64,000 nt of DNA from Ascarosepion bandense (GCA_037127315.1 JBBBDQ010001611.1:1178001-1242000), one strand, 5' to 3'; shown: positions 34,199-44,149, numbered from the stretch's first letter. A program made the numbers and translations. Notes: generated by a model not told the origin, from the letters alone.

Positions 34199-34335
34199 AG
34201 CGTTTCGACTCTCTTTATTTTCGTTGGTGTTTTTTCGTTTAATTTGTGATTCCTGCGATTTTCTCTTGATAAGATGTTGGACGAAAGAGCTCTTGAGACT
34301 GTTAATAAATTCCTGGTTTTTAAAGTAGCACACAC
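33405..34335 (+). mobile_element. Penelope-like element with inverted terminal segments
   Basis: A GIY-YIG coding region is flanked by inverted copies of about 150 bp. The left reads ACAGTCTCTCGAGCTTTTTG then CAACATCTCATCAGGAGAAA; the right is its reverse complement (TTTTCTCTTGATAAGATGTT then GAGCTCTTGAGACTGTTAAT). The reverse transcriptase is missing. Penelope-like elements often carry such terminal repeats and a C-terminal GIY-YIG endonuclease. Microsatellites bound both sides. Confidence 0.65.
33715..34116 (+). pseudogene. GIY-YIG endonuclease domain of Penelope-like element
   Basis: Open for about 130 codons: SHLIYEFNYQCAPGYVGRTT, then LETRINQHVPS, SAIAQHLVEN, KKKEWFKVLHV and LKILESVWISLQ. 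The GYVG with R.T..LETRI..H corresponds to the YIG half and downstream catalytic region. The first Tyr of the GIY half is in YEFNYQC. The domain nicks target DNA for insertion in active elements. The frame has no upstream polymerase and runs into a TA microsatellite, so the copy is dead. Confidence 0.7.
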
Positions 34336-34650
34336 ACACACACACACTCACACGCACACACACACACACACATATATATATAATAATCATAATATTAACT
34401 ATAGTAATAACAATACCAATAGTAACAGAACCAACTCTGCCAAACCTGGTACTAATTAAGTTATAATTTAAATCGTCTTGAACAAGCCACCGAGGACAAA
34501 CTCGGAGGGAAAAGAAGGGGAAGTAAAAAAAGAAACAAACGAAGTACATGAACAAAAAGTCAAGTACCCGTAAGAAAGAAAAAACCCCAAGACGAAAACC
34601 CTAACACTAAAGCGCTCAAAACGAAGGTAGAGCAACAAAGACAGAAAATC

Positions 34651-34755
34651 TAAGCAAGTGCCAACAAACCTACCTAGGTTTCACCCTTCGGCTCGTCAGG
34701 GTAAACTGGCTGGACCGTCGGGTGAAACCTGGGTAGCTTTATTGGCTCGTGCTTA
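34651..34755. repeat. Hairpin-forming inverted repeat, 36-bp arms
   Basis: The arms share a core CTACC(T/C)AGGTTTCACCC plus about 19 further bases at roughly five sixths identity. They enclose TTCGGCTCGTCAGGGTAAAC and a short remainder. It ends at a TA/GA microsatellite block. Confidence 0.65.
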
Positions 34756-34756
34756 G

Positions 34757-34846
<90 letters not shown>

Positions 34847-34943
34847 AATAAACATCAAAATAGCAAAGAGACTTCCAGAGTGACAACGAAAGAGAGAACG
34901 AGAGAGATAGAAAGTTGTACAGAAGTCAAATACATATATTGAG

Positions 34944-34995
<52 letters not shown>

Positions 34996-35460
34996 CGTGC
35001 GAAGAAAAGAAATATCTAACAGAAAGAAAAGTTAAAGACATGTATTAGAATAATAAGTAAGACAGAAAGACACAAAAGAAAAAAATACATTCAGAGGGAA
35101 AAAAGCAAAGGAGAGAGAGATGAACAAAAGAGAAATAAGAGAGGAACATAATCAGCGAGAGAGAGAGGTGGGGGTAGAAAGACAAAGAAACATAATATTT
35201 CCTCATTCATTAGAGAGAAAAGAAAGATAAAAGCAGGAATGAAAGAGGCACAGTCAGAGACATAAGAGAAAAAGACTAAAAAAGGATAGACCCACAGATC
35301 TTCTAAAAAAGAAAGAGAAGCGATAGAATAAGAAGGAGAAAAGAGACTTATACAAAGTGAAAGCGTGAAAGAGAGAAAGTTATTGGATCTTGACAAAGAA
35401 TCAGGATTTTGATATTGGATCTGTGTCGCTGAGCCAGACAAGAGAGCGACCATTTAAGCC
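34757..35460. repeat. TA and GA microsatellite, then GA-rich degenerate tract
   Basis: A TA run of about 40 bp, a GA run of about 45 bp, then a long purine-rich region with GAGAGA remnants. The minus frames of 100 and 120 codons are Ser/Leu/Phe translations of it. Confidence 0.85.
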
Positions 35461-35461
35461 C

Positions 35462-35783
35462 AGCAGCGTGAGGCTTCTCGCTACAAAAATAAAGCAATGA
35501 AGACACTCACATAACATTATAACTGCCAATAAATCCATTACAGCTGTCAGTCATATAAGATGTTGAGCAAAGCGGCCATTGTAGCTGAAGATCACGTGAT
35601 ACTTACACAGATGGATATCACATATTTTACAAAAATATGAGTTGATTGAGGGTAAATAAACTCTGTACCAGTCTGAAACTTACAGCTCGGATATTTGAGA
35701 GGAGCGAGTCGCGTGATGGTTAGCATTAAAAAAAATGAAATAAGAAAAATAAAAAAGAACCGTGTTCTAATTTGCTTATTTTT
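35462..35783. other. No gene recognised
   Basis: Unique-looking AT-rich segment. The minus 75-codon frame overlaps the following LINE tail. Confidence 0.4.
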
Positions 35784-35924
35784 ATTATTTTTATAATCAT
35801 ATCGTCCCAAGCAAGGCATTTTACTGCCACTGTTTTGCAGGGGGCTACATAGGAGGAAGGTTATGAGAAAGAGTGACAGGTTATGGGGGCGTCAGGAAGC
35901 GGGTAAGAGAAGAATGAATGTGGC

Positions 35925-36006
35925 CATAAAGTGAGGGATCAGTTTATATATTGACATTAATGTAGAATTGATCCCACATTTTATATCCACATTGTAATTG
36001 TATAGA
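35925..36006. repeat. Palindromic module in LINE-A array
   Basis: AAGTGAGGGATCAGTTTATA on one side and TTGATCCCACATTTTATATC on the other; the right arm has one substitution. The trailing CACATTGTAATTGTATAG matches the other modules loosely. Confidence 0.75.
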
Positions 36007-36136
36007 ATTTTTTTTAATGATCATATCGCCCCAAGCAAGGAATTTTACTGCCACTGTTGTGCAGTAGGCGGAAAGTTATGAGAAAGAGTGACAGGTTATA
36101 GGTGGTGTCAGGAAGTGGGTAAGAAAAGGATGACTG

Positions 36137-36222
36137 TGGCCATTAAGTGAGGGATCAGTTTATGTACTGATTGTAATGTAGAATTGATCCCTCAATTTAT
36201 ATCCACATTATAATAGTAGGGA
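36137..36222. repeat. Palindromic module in LINE-A array
   Basis: AAGTGAGGGATCA and TGATCCCTCAATT arms with about 27 bp between, then ATCCACATTATAATAGTAGG. Closest to the module at 11118. Confidence 0.8.
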
Positions 36223-36742
36223 TTTTTTTTTATAATCATATCGCCCCAAGCAAGGTATTTTACTGCCACTGTTGTGCAGGGGTTTACATAGGCGGAGAGT
36301 TATGAGAAAGAGTGACAGGTTATGGGGGGTGTCAGGAAGCGGGTAAGAGAAGGATGAGAATACTGATGAGATTGGAGTAGACGGAGAAATGAGCATGAGA
36401 GAGAGGATGCAGGTTAGTGAGATAGGAGATGACTATTGACTTAACATTTAAATTCTAGGAGATTGTAGCTGTCGGGCTATCTATCCATCTATCTTTTTTT
36501 TATAATCATATCGCCCAAGCAAGGCATTTTACTGCCACTGTTTTGCAAGGGGTTACATAGGCGGTAAGTTATGATAAAGAGTGACAGGTTATAGGGGGTG
36601 TCAGGAAGTGGGTAAGAGAAGGATGAGAATACTGACGAGAGTGGAGTGGACGGATAAAGGAGCATGAGAGAGAGAGAGAGAGAGAGAGATGCAGGTTAGT
36701 GAGATAGAAGATTATTATTGACTTTGCATTTAAATTATTGGA

Positions 36743-36758
36743 AATTGTAGCTGTCGGG

Positions 36759-36802
<44 letters not shown>
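36743..36802. repeat. (ATCT)n microsatellite
   Basis: About 45 bp of ATCT repeats directly before the A-rich end of the fifth LINE-A tail. A shorter version precedes the fourth. Confidence 0.9.
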
Positions 36803-36989
36803 TTTTATATAATCATATCGCCCCAAGCAAGGCATTTTACTGCCACTGTTTTGCAGGGGGTTACATAGAAGGAAAGTTATGATAAGGACTGACAGGTTAT
36901 GGGGGTGTCAGAAAGTGGATAAGAGAAGGATGAGAACGCTGATGAGATTGGAGTGGACGGAAAAAGGAGCGTGAGAGAGAGGATGCAGG

Positions 36990-37225
36990 TTAGTGAGATA
37001 GGAGATGACTACTGACTTTACATTTAAATTCTTGGAAATTGTAACTGTCGGGAATGTAAGTAAATGGAAGGGAATTCCACAAGTGGGTAGTGCTAGAAGA
37101 GAGGCTACTGGAGTAGAATTTGCGTTTACATCTTATAGGTTCCACAGTAAAAGGGGGGGACCTAGTTGCTAATCTTGTGGCTCGTGTAAATTCATATATA
37201 GGGTGCACAAGTGGAAGCTTAGAAG
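36990..37225 (-). pseudogene. LINE-A reverse transcriptase C-terminus
   Basis: On the minus strand: EFTRATRLATRSPPFTVEP, RCKRKFYSSSLSSSTTHLWN, SLPFTYIPDSYNFQEFKCKV and stop. It is collinear with the copy at 6.7-6.9 kb and carries the same LWNSLP motif. The frame continues upstream into unrelated codons, so a 151-codon reading overstates it. Confidence 0.75.
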
Positions 37226-37394
37226 AAAAACACCCATCAATACCAAAATGTGCGATAACAGTTCGTGGGATTGCAAAATATAATTTCAGGAAAAAAAAAA
37301 CTTGAACCAGCGCTAACAAGTCAATCGATGAATGTCGAATGCTTCTTCTAAAGAAATAGATGGCTAAATACCAAGTACTGTAGGCTTCCATGTG

Positions 37395-37533
37395 CTGCTG
37401 TGTAAGGGATAATCGCGTGGAATTCTTAATCGAACATTGTTCCAATTCCGGTTTGGTTCATTATATTCATTTACGCGCGCAAATACCTTTGCAAGATATG
37501 AAACTACCTCCCTCAAATCTATGGGTTAAAAAC
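37395..37533 (+). mobile_element. Degenerate SINE-A fragment
   Basis: Recognisable by TTCATTTACGCGCGCAAATA then CCTTTGCAAGATATGAAACT and ATCTATGGGTTAAA. The head is strongly mutated and the hairpin part is gone. A possible further scrap (CCCCAGTTATGGGTTAAT) lies near 37731. Confidence 0.5.
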
Positions 37534-37539
37534 ATCCGG

Positions 37540-38110
37540 AAAATTCATTTTTATCTGTCAAAAAATTGTTGATTCAATATTCACGAGCAAAAAATAATCT
37601 TGCAATCTAAAAATTTTTCTACTTTAAAAGAACGAACAAAGTGTTATTAAGACATAAAAAAACAAATCGTAACTATATATCTATACTAACGATTCTCGCC
37701 TGATTATCGTTTATTCTCAGTGACTTTTTCCCCAGTTATGGGTTAATTAGTAAAAATTGTATCTCTAAACCATTGTTATCTCCTAAAAATTATTACAATC
37801 TCAATATTCTTTAAATACCCAGCAAAGGTTTGAAAATCCGTAGAAAAGACAGAATCGAAACATACTTGCTACCATATTGCTTTTTTGATGGTAGATGTTC
37901 ATTTGAGATACATTTCTTAGTTCCAACAGTTCAAACCTTTACAGGTACGGAGACTCTTCTTCATATTCCATTGGTGAGAAGGTCTTCTTTACTAGAAATG
38001 TAGCATTGTAGAACGGGCTCTCAATAGGGATGCTTCTCTGATCACTACGAACTTGGCCGCTTCAGGTCAATTATATTATTATCTATTCAACGTATCTGCA
38101 CAACATGCAC
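37540..38110. other. No gene recognised
   Basis: AT-rich sequence; nothing beyond the SINE scrap noted in the preceding entry. Confidence 0.4.
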
Positions 38111-38126
38111 CCAGCTCCCTCTTTGT

Positions 38127-38739
38127 CAGTCAGTTAAGTGCCATACGTGATACATGCTTCGGCTGAGCATGACTCGAAAGAGACATGACTGACTGGGCAG
38201 AGGAATATCCCACAGTAGGTTGACATTGCTTTCTGCGGTAGACTGGTTGTCAGTCAAGGCTAAAGAACCCAATCTGTCCTGTTATTTGACTCATAGCTAT
38301 AGGGGAAGAGATGTAATATATTATTAAATAGTAATTAGTGAGGGATCAGTTTATCACTTCAATCCAATATAAAACTGATCCCCCACTTAATGCCCAGTAG
38401 AAGCCTTAATCATTTTTTCAATTATTATATTAAGTCAGTCAGTTAAGTACCATACATGAAACACGCTTCGGCCGGTCATGACTCGAAAGAGACATGATTG
38501 ACTGGGCAGAAGATTATCCCACAGTAGGTTGACATTGCTTTCTGCGGTAGACTTGTTGTCAGCCAAGGCTAAAGAACTAAATCTGTCTTATTATTTAACC
38601 CATAACTGGAGAGAAGAGATGAATTAATACCTTTCGCAAGGGTATTTGTGCGGAAGTGAATGCAAGGAATTCAACTGGAATTTGAACTCTGCCCTCGATT
38701 TGTCGTTTCGAGTCGATATCCACTGCACTACAACACACA
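38127..38739 (-). mobile_element. Dimeric SINE-A with palindromic linker
   Basis: On the minus strand: full SINE-A (from 38739 down to about 38434), linker, then second 3' half (to 38127). The 11-bp TCCCTCTTTGT is perfectly repeated at 38116-38126 and 38740-38750. Both hairpins are weakened by the same change (CATGACTCGAAAGAGACATG). The minus frame at 38595-38783 is the SINE head. Confidence 0.88.
38325..38428. repeat. Palindromic linker module of dimeric SINE
   Basis: AGTGAGGGATCAGTTT and AAACTGATCCCCCACT are arms of 16 bp with one G-to-A difference, about 20 bp apart. The left arm carries the GAGGG spelling of the LINE-array modules, the right the GGGGG spelling of the other SINE dimers. 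Confidence 0.75.
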
Positions 38740-38904
38740 TCCCTCTTTGTACTTTCCTTTAAAACAGACTCATTTTGTAACATCTACCTTGAGTGGCTCT
38801 TCGGCTTTGTACTGGGTTAACAACCATAAAGAAGCCTTATGAGTGTCTACCTTACATCGATCGATCGTAAGTCGCGAACTAACCAACGCCAATATACATT
38901 GGGC

Positions 38905-39135
38905 TATGGTGTACTCAAATGAAACAAATAACTTGGAGAATTAAGTTAAAGGGAGATAACTACATGATATTCGGAAGTAGCATCGCATATGGAATGAGAC
39001 TTATATACGGCTTCAGTGATCGAAATAAAAGGTTCGGCTCGAAATTCCTAGCACCGGAAGAATGCGGAGCGTACAACAGTCGAAACGTCGTAAATATGAC
39101 AATAAAGATGAAGACAACAGTCCTAACAATGTAAA
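38905..39135 (+). mobile_element. SINE-C copy, diverged head
   Basis: Contains AAAGGGAGATAACTACATGA, GGTTCGGCTCGAAATTCCTA, GGAGCGTACAACAGTCGAAA and CGTCGTAAATATG. The tRNA-like start is not clear. The overlapping plus frames at 38919-39265 are repeat-derived. Confidence 0.6.
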
Positions 39136-39139
39136 TAAT

Positions 39140-39578
39140 ATAAATACTACCTCATCTCAGAATTATAGAAAAATTCTGAAAATTTTTACTAAAGATCCCC
39201 ATAATAATGCAAAGATTACAATGTATTTTGTAATCTCATCTATCCTGACTTCATTGTCATTTTAGTAAGATTCAAGTTTTCAATTTTATGGTTTGTCAAC
39301 CATTTTTTAGTTTTGTCTTATTAAAATCATTTTTATTAAACAATAAGTTCTTTGTTGTTGACTAATTATGCAGTGATTGGGTGAAGATATATCTGCATTA
39401 ACTTTTGTCAGTAAATGCCATCTTCAGATTACCCAAAATAGGCGACATTCTCAACCGGATTAGAGAAGGGAAAGGCAAGAGAGGACCACTAGGCCGTTTA
39501 CTAAATTTAACTCCTATTTTGACCGCAGTTTATTGAGGGCATTAGATTAAAAATCGATTTATTACTTTTACGTCAGGT
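39140..39578. other. No gene recognised
   Basis: AT-rich sequence without recognised features. Confidence 0.4.
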
Positions 39579-39580
39579 GA

Positions 39581-39825
39581 AGGATGTGCGTTGTGGTACA
39601 GTGGATATCGGCTCGGAACGGGGAGCCGAGTTCGAATTCCAGCTGAATCCATTGTATTCACTTCCTCGCAAATACCTTTGGGAAAGGTATTAATCCGTCT
39701 CTTCCTTCCAGTTATGGGTTAAATAGCAGGACAGATTGGGTTCTATAGCCTTGGTCGGCAACCAGTCTACCGCAGAAAGCAATGGCAACCTACTGCGGGA
39801 TAATCTTCTGCCCAGTCAGTCATGT
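39581..39825 (+). mobile_element. SINE-A, 3' truncated
   Basis: Head starts AGGATGTGCGTTGTGG, A box TGGTACAGTGG, B box GTTCGAATTCC. About 13 bases of the head (around AGAAATC) are deleted. The element stops at CAGTCAGTCATGT, cutting the 3' hairpin in half. No clear target duplication. Confidence 0.82.
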
Positions 39826-39829
39826 AGAG

Positions 39830-40745
39830 AGGAAATTCACATTTTGATTTCTAAGGAAATCAGTAAGCCAAGTGATTTTATGATTTTGTAAGTAGCATTT
39901 ATTCGTTTAGTATTTACCAGAAAAGAATTTATTTTTTAGAGATACAACATTGTACAAACCATAGGTGAAATAAAAAGTTAATAGAATGTTTAAATAATAA
40001 TGGATATTAATATAGATAGATCAGGTGTCTTTTTTGTAGTGGTTCACCCAAGTGACCCATGTGTGAGCTCAGACAAAAATCTAGACGTTCGAATGCTGAT
40101 TTTTACGCCAGGAAAGTACTCTCCATTGATAAACCTTTTGTAAAAGAAATTCCTAAGCTTTACACTATCTACCTCATAGCTAGAATAGTTATGTATTCTA
40201 TAACAGTGCCAAAGATCGGTAATCAAAGATTTCAAAGTGAGAGATCCGCATAAGCAGATCAGTGGTGAGCGATAGGCAGAGATAGCCAAGACTGCTACCG
40301 TATTACCATTGCTAGTCCCGAATTATAGTATTACATCCTAGCCCCTATTTATTCGTTCTACTAACAGAGTTCCACGTATTTGTATTTTGCTGTGTTTAAT
40401 ATATATATATCGTTATTTCCTATTTTGGTCATTGTTGTATTATCTTCTTGCTTGACTCTTTACCTGGTCCACGACAAAAACCTTGTATCATATTCAGTCA
40501 CAAATAAATATAGTTTGCGTTAATCAATTTTTTCGTAAAGAAATAAAGTTTGTATTACATTTTATTCAAATATAAATTTGCCATTATTTTCTGATTTGTA
40601 GACATTTATCAGGCAGCTTTTTGCAACCTTTTGAGTAAAATTCCGGGAATATTTTCGCGACGTTTCGACAGTCATGAATATGGTTTTCATCAGAAAAAGT
40701 TTCCCCATTCCTTGTGCTAATGATATCATTTGATATCAAAAGAGG
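39830..40745. other. No gene recognised
   Basis: AT-rich. A CGCGACGTTTCGACAG..TTTTCATCAG phrase near 40656-40692 resembles the conserved end domains of Penelope-like or SINE elements, but no element body is visible. Opposed frames near 40044-40289 are unsupported. Confidence 0.35.
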
Positions 40746-40747
40746 CT

Positions 40748-41245
40748 TTAATTAATATTATATTTCATTTTAGAATTAATTTGATTAATATTATATTTTA
40801 TTTTAGAATTAATTTGATTAATATTATATTTTATTTTAGAATTAATTTGATTAATATTATATTTTATTTTAGAATTAATTTGATTAATATTATATTTCAT
40901 TTTAGAATTAATTTGATTAATATTATATTTTATTTTAGAATTAATTTGATTAATATTATATTTTATTTTAGAATTAATTTGATTAATATTATATTTTATT
41001 TTAGAATTAATTTGATTAATATTATATTTTATTTTAGAATTAATTTGATTAATATTATATTTCATTTTAGAATTAATTTGATTAATATTATATTTTATTT
41101 TAGAATTAATTTGATTAATATTATATTTCATTTTAGAATTAATTTGATTAATATTATATTTTATTTTAGAATTAATTTGATTAATATTATATTTTATTTT
41201 AGAATTAATTTGATTAATATTATATTTTATTTTAGAATTAATTTA
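40748..41245. repeat. 33-bp minisatellite, about 15 units
   Basis: Near-identical units with core GAATTAATTTGATTAATATT. The only recurrent variant is T or C in TTT(T/C)ATTTTAG. By that site the order is C,T,T,T,C,T,T,T,T,C,T,C,T,T,T. As 33 is divisible by three, one plus and one minus frame stay open (INLINIIFYFR units), which is not evidence for a protein. Confidence 0.95.
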
Positions 41246-41249
41246 TCAT

Positions 41250-41618
41250 ATTTGAAATAAGGTTTTGAATTTAATCGTTAATAAAAGATAAAGAACGTCA
41301 CTGGACACAACGTAAACGTAAGGATTCAGCACATATTCTAGGTTACAAAAATTTCCTAAGCCAACCAAGTGTAGAGATGTACACAATATAGGAACCAGTA
41401 ATACGGAGTGCCAAAGAAAATCATTAGTGTCAAAATTGCAATATGAGCTCTGGTAAATATAAAGAAAACCATTAACATAAAAAAAATACTAGAAAAACCT
41501 ATTAACATAAAAAATTGCATTATGGACATTTTTTAAAGAAAAGGGTTACTGCACATTAGTTTTATAAGTCCCAAAAAATCAGTTGTACTTGTCCTTAAGG
41601 ACACATGGCCCAATGCAT
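41250..41618. other. No gene recognised
   Basis: AT-rich. A short phrase ATTAACATAAAAAA(A/T) recurs near 41472 and 41503. Confidence 0.4.
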
Positions 41619-41619
41619 A

Positions 41620-41890
41620 TAGACGTTGGTTAGTTCATGTGACTTGACAACAAAGTATTGTGAGTTCAATACCAGGCTACAGCAGTGGTGAACAAGTAAC
41701 TTAGAGGGAGATAACTCATGACTACCAGAAGAGGCACTACTATGCAAAGAATGAATTCGTATACCCCATGTGATAAAGGGTTTGGTTCAAAATTCCGAGC
41801 ACCTGAAGAAGGCCGGAACGTACAAAGGCCGAAACATCGTACAAATGGCAACAAAGATGGGGACAATAGTCCGAATAATGTAAATACTGT
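41620..41890 (+). mobile_element. SINE-C copy
   Basis: Order: TTCATGTGACTTGACAACAA, GTGAGTTCAATACCAGGCTA, GGGAGATAACTCATGACTAC, GGCCGGAACGTACAAAGGCC, GAAACATCGTACAAATGG, AATAATGTAAATACTG. The best preserved copy of this family in the window. Confidence 0.72.
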
Positions 41891-41942
41891 TAATCGTTTA
41901 CTTTTAATTTTTTAGCACACACACATACATACATCTATATGT

Positions 41943-42388
41943 TAGATGGTTGGTTGTTTTTTTTGGGGGGGGGGCAAATCAACCTCGGTGGGTCATTTAT
42001 TGCCATCTAAATTTTATTTATTTATTGTTGGTAATACCTTTTTCTTTCAACAATTTACTGTTGTTTTTTATATAAGTTTTGTGTGTAGTAATACATTTTT
42101 CTTTTCGAGTATCAAGATTCATTGGGATTTGTTTTTAAGGGCAGGGTCCCCAAGTTCTACCCCTGTTATTTAACCCATAACTGGGGGAAGGGACGGATTA
42201 ATACCTTTTCTAAGGGTACCAGTGCTTAAGTGAATGCAGAGTATTCAACGCACATCCGTCACTAAACGCTTATAGCACCTGGTATTCCCAAGCGGTCACC
42301 CATTTAAGTACTGACCACGCTCAACGTTGCTTAACTTCGGTGATCGAGCGCGAGAACCGGTGTATTCAACATGATATGGCCGTAAGCC
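41943..42388 (-). mobile_element. 5S-headed SINE, tRNA head deleted, with target duplication
   Basis: On the minus strand it opens exactly at a 5S rRNA-like 5' end (GCTTACGGCC). After the 5S part comes GACGGATGTGCGTTG, the first bases of a SINE-A head. It then jumps to AATACTCTGCATTCAC in the SINE-A body, so boxes A and B are missing. The 3' tail (GGGTAGAACTTGGGGACC ... GACCCACCGAGGTTGATTTG) differs from SINE-A. The 12-bp ACATCTATATGT flanks both ends (41931-41942, 42389-42400). Confidence 0.88.
42266..42388 (-). rRNA. 5S rRNA-derived SINE head (not a gene copy)
   Basis: Reads GCTTACGGCCATATCATGTT, ATCACCGAAGTTAAGCAACG, TCAGTACTTAAATGGGTGAC, CGCTTGGGAATACCAGGTGC. This covers the internal control region (box A around AGTTAAGC, box C around GATGGGTGACC). 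Metazoan 5S genes use these boxes for TFIIIA/Pol III. A few substitutions and its place inside a mobile element mark it as derived. Confidence 0.85.
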
Positions 42389-42479
42389 ACATCTATATGT
42401 GTGCGGGTCTCACTCTTTCTCTCTCTCTCTCTCTCTCTGTGATGTAATTTCTCCTGTGTGGCAGCGAATGTTAGACAAC

Positions 42480-42840
42480 TTCATCAAACACGAAGAAGAG
42501 ACTTAAGAAACAGGAGGATACTGAGGATACCATGAGTCGAAAACGAGAGCAACGATGAGATTTTGGAAAGAATGGAAACAAAAAGCGAAAACCTATACTT
42601 ATCATCGGGAAGAGACAGTTAAAATTTCTGAGACACATAACATGAAAACACGGCTTGGAAAATCTGATACCCACAAGGTGGATATAGGGAAAGAGGGATA
42701 GAGGAAAGCAACGCGTGACATACTTAAGTGGTTTGATCAAATGGATAACAGAACAGTGTTTGAGAGAAATAACAGAAAGAAAACTTATAAAGCGCTACAA
42801 GAGATAGGAGGATGTGGAGGACCACGACTGACTACTTCAT
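42480..42840 (+). mobile_element. LINE-B (RTE-like) 3' end, decayed
   Basis: Still readable by alignment to its neighbour: GATGAGATTTTGGAAAGAAT, GGGAAGAGACAG, GAGACACATAACATGAAA, ATAACAGAACAGTG. It has many indels and no GAA tail. The next, younger LINE-B copy lies just downstream in the same direction. Confidence 0.65.
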
Positions 42841-42979
42841 ATAAAGGAAGGATATATTTATTACTGTTCACAGAGGATTAATAGAGTAACAGAATGAGAA
42901 ACTAACCCCCTCCATTTTTTTTTTGTTTAGGGATGACGGTGATGTTTATTTAAGGACATAATATTTAGACAACTAATTT

Positions 42980-43582
42980 ATTCTGATTACATAACAGAAG
43001 ACAGAAAGTGCGACACTGAGATCCGAAGGCGAATTGGCATGGCAAATGAAGCACTCCAGAAGTTGAGTAAAGTAATAAGAGATAAGAAAATTTCGCTGGA
43101 AACAAAGAAGAGAGTACTGGATGGCTATGTGATGTCAGTTTTTCAATATTAAAGCGAATGAAGGAAAAGACTTGAAGCAACTGAAATGTGGTTCTACAGA
43201 AGGATGCTGCGAATATCATTGATCGAGCATGTGAGCAATGATGAGGTCTTAGAAAGGATGGAAATTAAATTAATACTGAGTATCCGGAAGAGACAGCTAA
43301 AGTTCCTGGGACATGCAATGAGGAAAGAGGGCTTGGAAAACCTGATACTAACAGGCCAGGTAGAGGGAAAAAGAGACAGGGGAAATCAGCGTGTAGCATA
43401 CATGACGGGCCTGAGCAGATGGATGGCAGAGCGAGGATTGCGTGGTGTAACTAGAGAAAGCGTGCTAAGAGCCACCAGAGATATGGAGACATGGAAGGCC
43501 ATGATCGCTTACGTCCTGAAAGGACAAGCCACATAGAAGAAGAAGAAGAAGAAGAAGAAGAAGAAGAAGAAGAAGAAGAAGA
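42980..43582 (+). mobile_element. LINE-B (RTE-like) 3' end with (GAA)n tail
   Basis: Encodes IRRRIGMANEALQKLSKVI, SLETKKRVLDGYVMS, a stop and a small deletion near 43151-43170, then EMWFYRRMLRISLIEHVSND, RKRQLKFLGHAMRKEGLENL, VEGKRDRG and METWKAMIAYVLKGQAT, followed by (GAA)n. The thumb-to-C-terminal part of the RTE polymerase is nearly intact, but the catalytic domains are absent. One of the least decayed LINE-B copies. Confidence 0.85.
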
Positions 43583-43836
43583 TATTTATGGTCGTAGCCT
43601 CTGTCTCTGATGTTGAGAATTTTTCAACTATAAATATAAGAACTTTAAACAATATGGGTAGATTTAGCGAGGAATATGACGAAATGGTAAATATGACAAT
43701 TTGGAAAACTTACTTTGAAATGTTTAACTGATAAATGGTCGTTAGCAGGAAATAATTTTATTACACAAGAACAAAGACGAAACGGGATTCACATTAACTG
43801 TCGGAACGCTTGATATTTACTTTAAATTTAACAACT

Positions 43837-43869
<33 letters not shown>

Positions 43870-43870
<1 letters not shown>

Positions 43871-43972
43871 GTCATCCTCAGACAGATCTGTTTCGCTGTA
43901 TCACAGCTCATCAGTACGGTTAGACTCCGATCGCTTCCTAGCCCAGGATTGAAACCCGACCGAATTGGATAT
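43870..43972 (-). mobile_element. SINE-B copy
   Basis: Minus strand: TTCGGTCGGGTTTCAATCCT, CCGTACTGATGAGCTGTGAT, ACAGCGAAACAGATCTGTCT. TA repeats stand on both sides. Confidence 0.7.
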
Positions 43973-44140
43973 ATATGTATGTATATATGAAATATGTATT
44001 TTTATTCGAATACTAATGCATGTACAAAAATAACGGAATAAATATATATAGGAGTGCTGAATGGATATAATAATCAAACCTTGTAAAGGAGTGGAGAATC
44101 AGCTAGAAACGAGGAACTCTTATTTTCGGTCGTTTGCGTC

Positions 44141-44149
44141 TATAAAAGG
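44141..44149 (+). promoter_or_regulatory. Possible TATA box (TATAAAAGG)
   Basis: A near-consensus TATA element 61 bp upstream of an ATG in good context. Chance matches are common in AT-rich DNA, so it only counts together with the downstream frame. Confidence 0.25.

Larger units (their letters stand above)
35785..37225 (-). mobile_element. Array of five LINE-A 3' ends, head to tail
   Basis: Five minus-strand tails begin near 35785, 36010, 36225, 36490 and 36800. Each has the CCTTGCTTGGGGCGATATG block beside an A-rich tail. The first two stop short and are followed by the palindromic module. The next two run further, through a GA-rich 3' UTR, and meet an (ATCT)n run. The fifth reaches reverse-transcriptase codons. 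Repeated insertion at the same kind of site, or tandem amplification, could give this. Confidence 0.8.

Noticed and set aside
35091..35453. 120-codon minus frame as membrane protein
   Set aside because: The region is purine-rich degenerate GA repeat on the plus strand, which yields Ser/Leu/Phe codons on minus.
40730..41260. 176-codon plus frame and 127-codon minus frame
   Set aside because: Pure translation of a 33-bp minisatellite; open on both strands because the unit length is a multiple of three.
42266..42388. Functional 5S rRNA gene
   Set aside because: Several substitutions, direct fusion to SINE sequence and a target duplication around the whole element show it is part of a retroelement.
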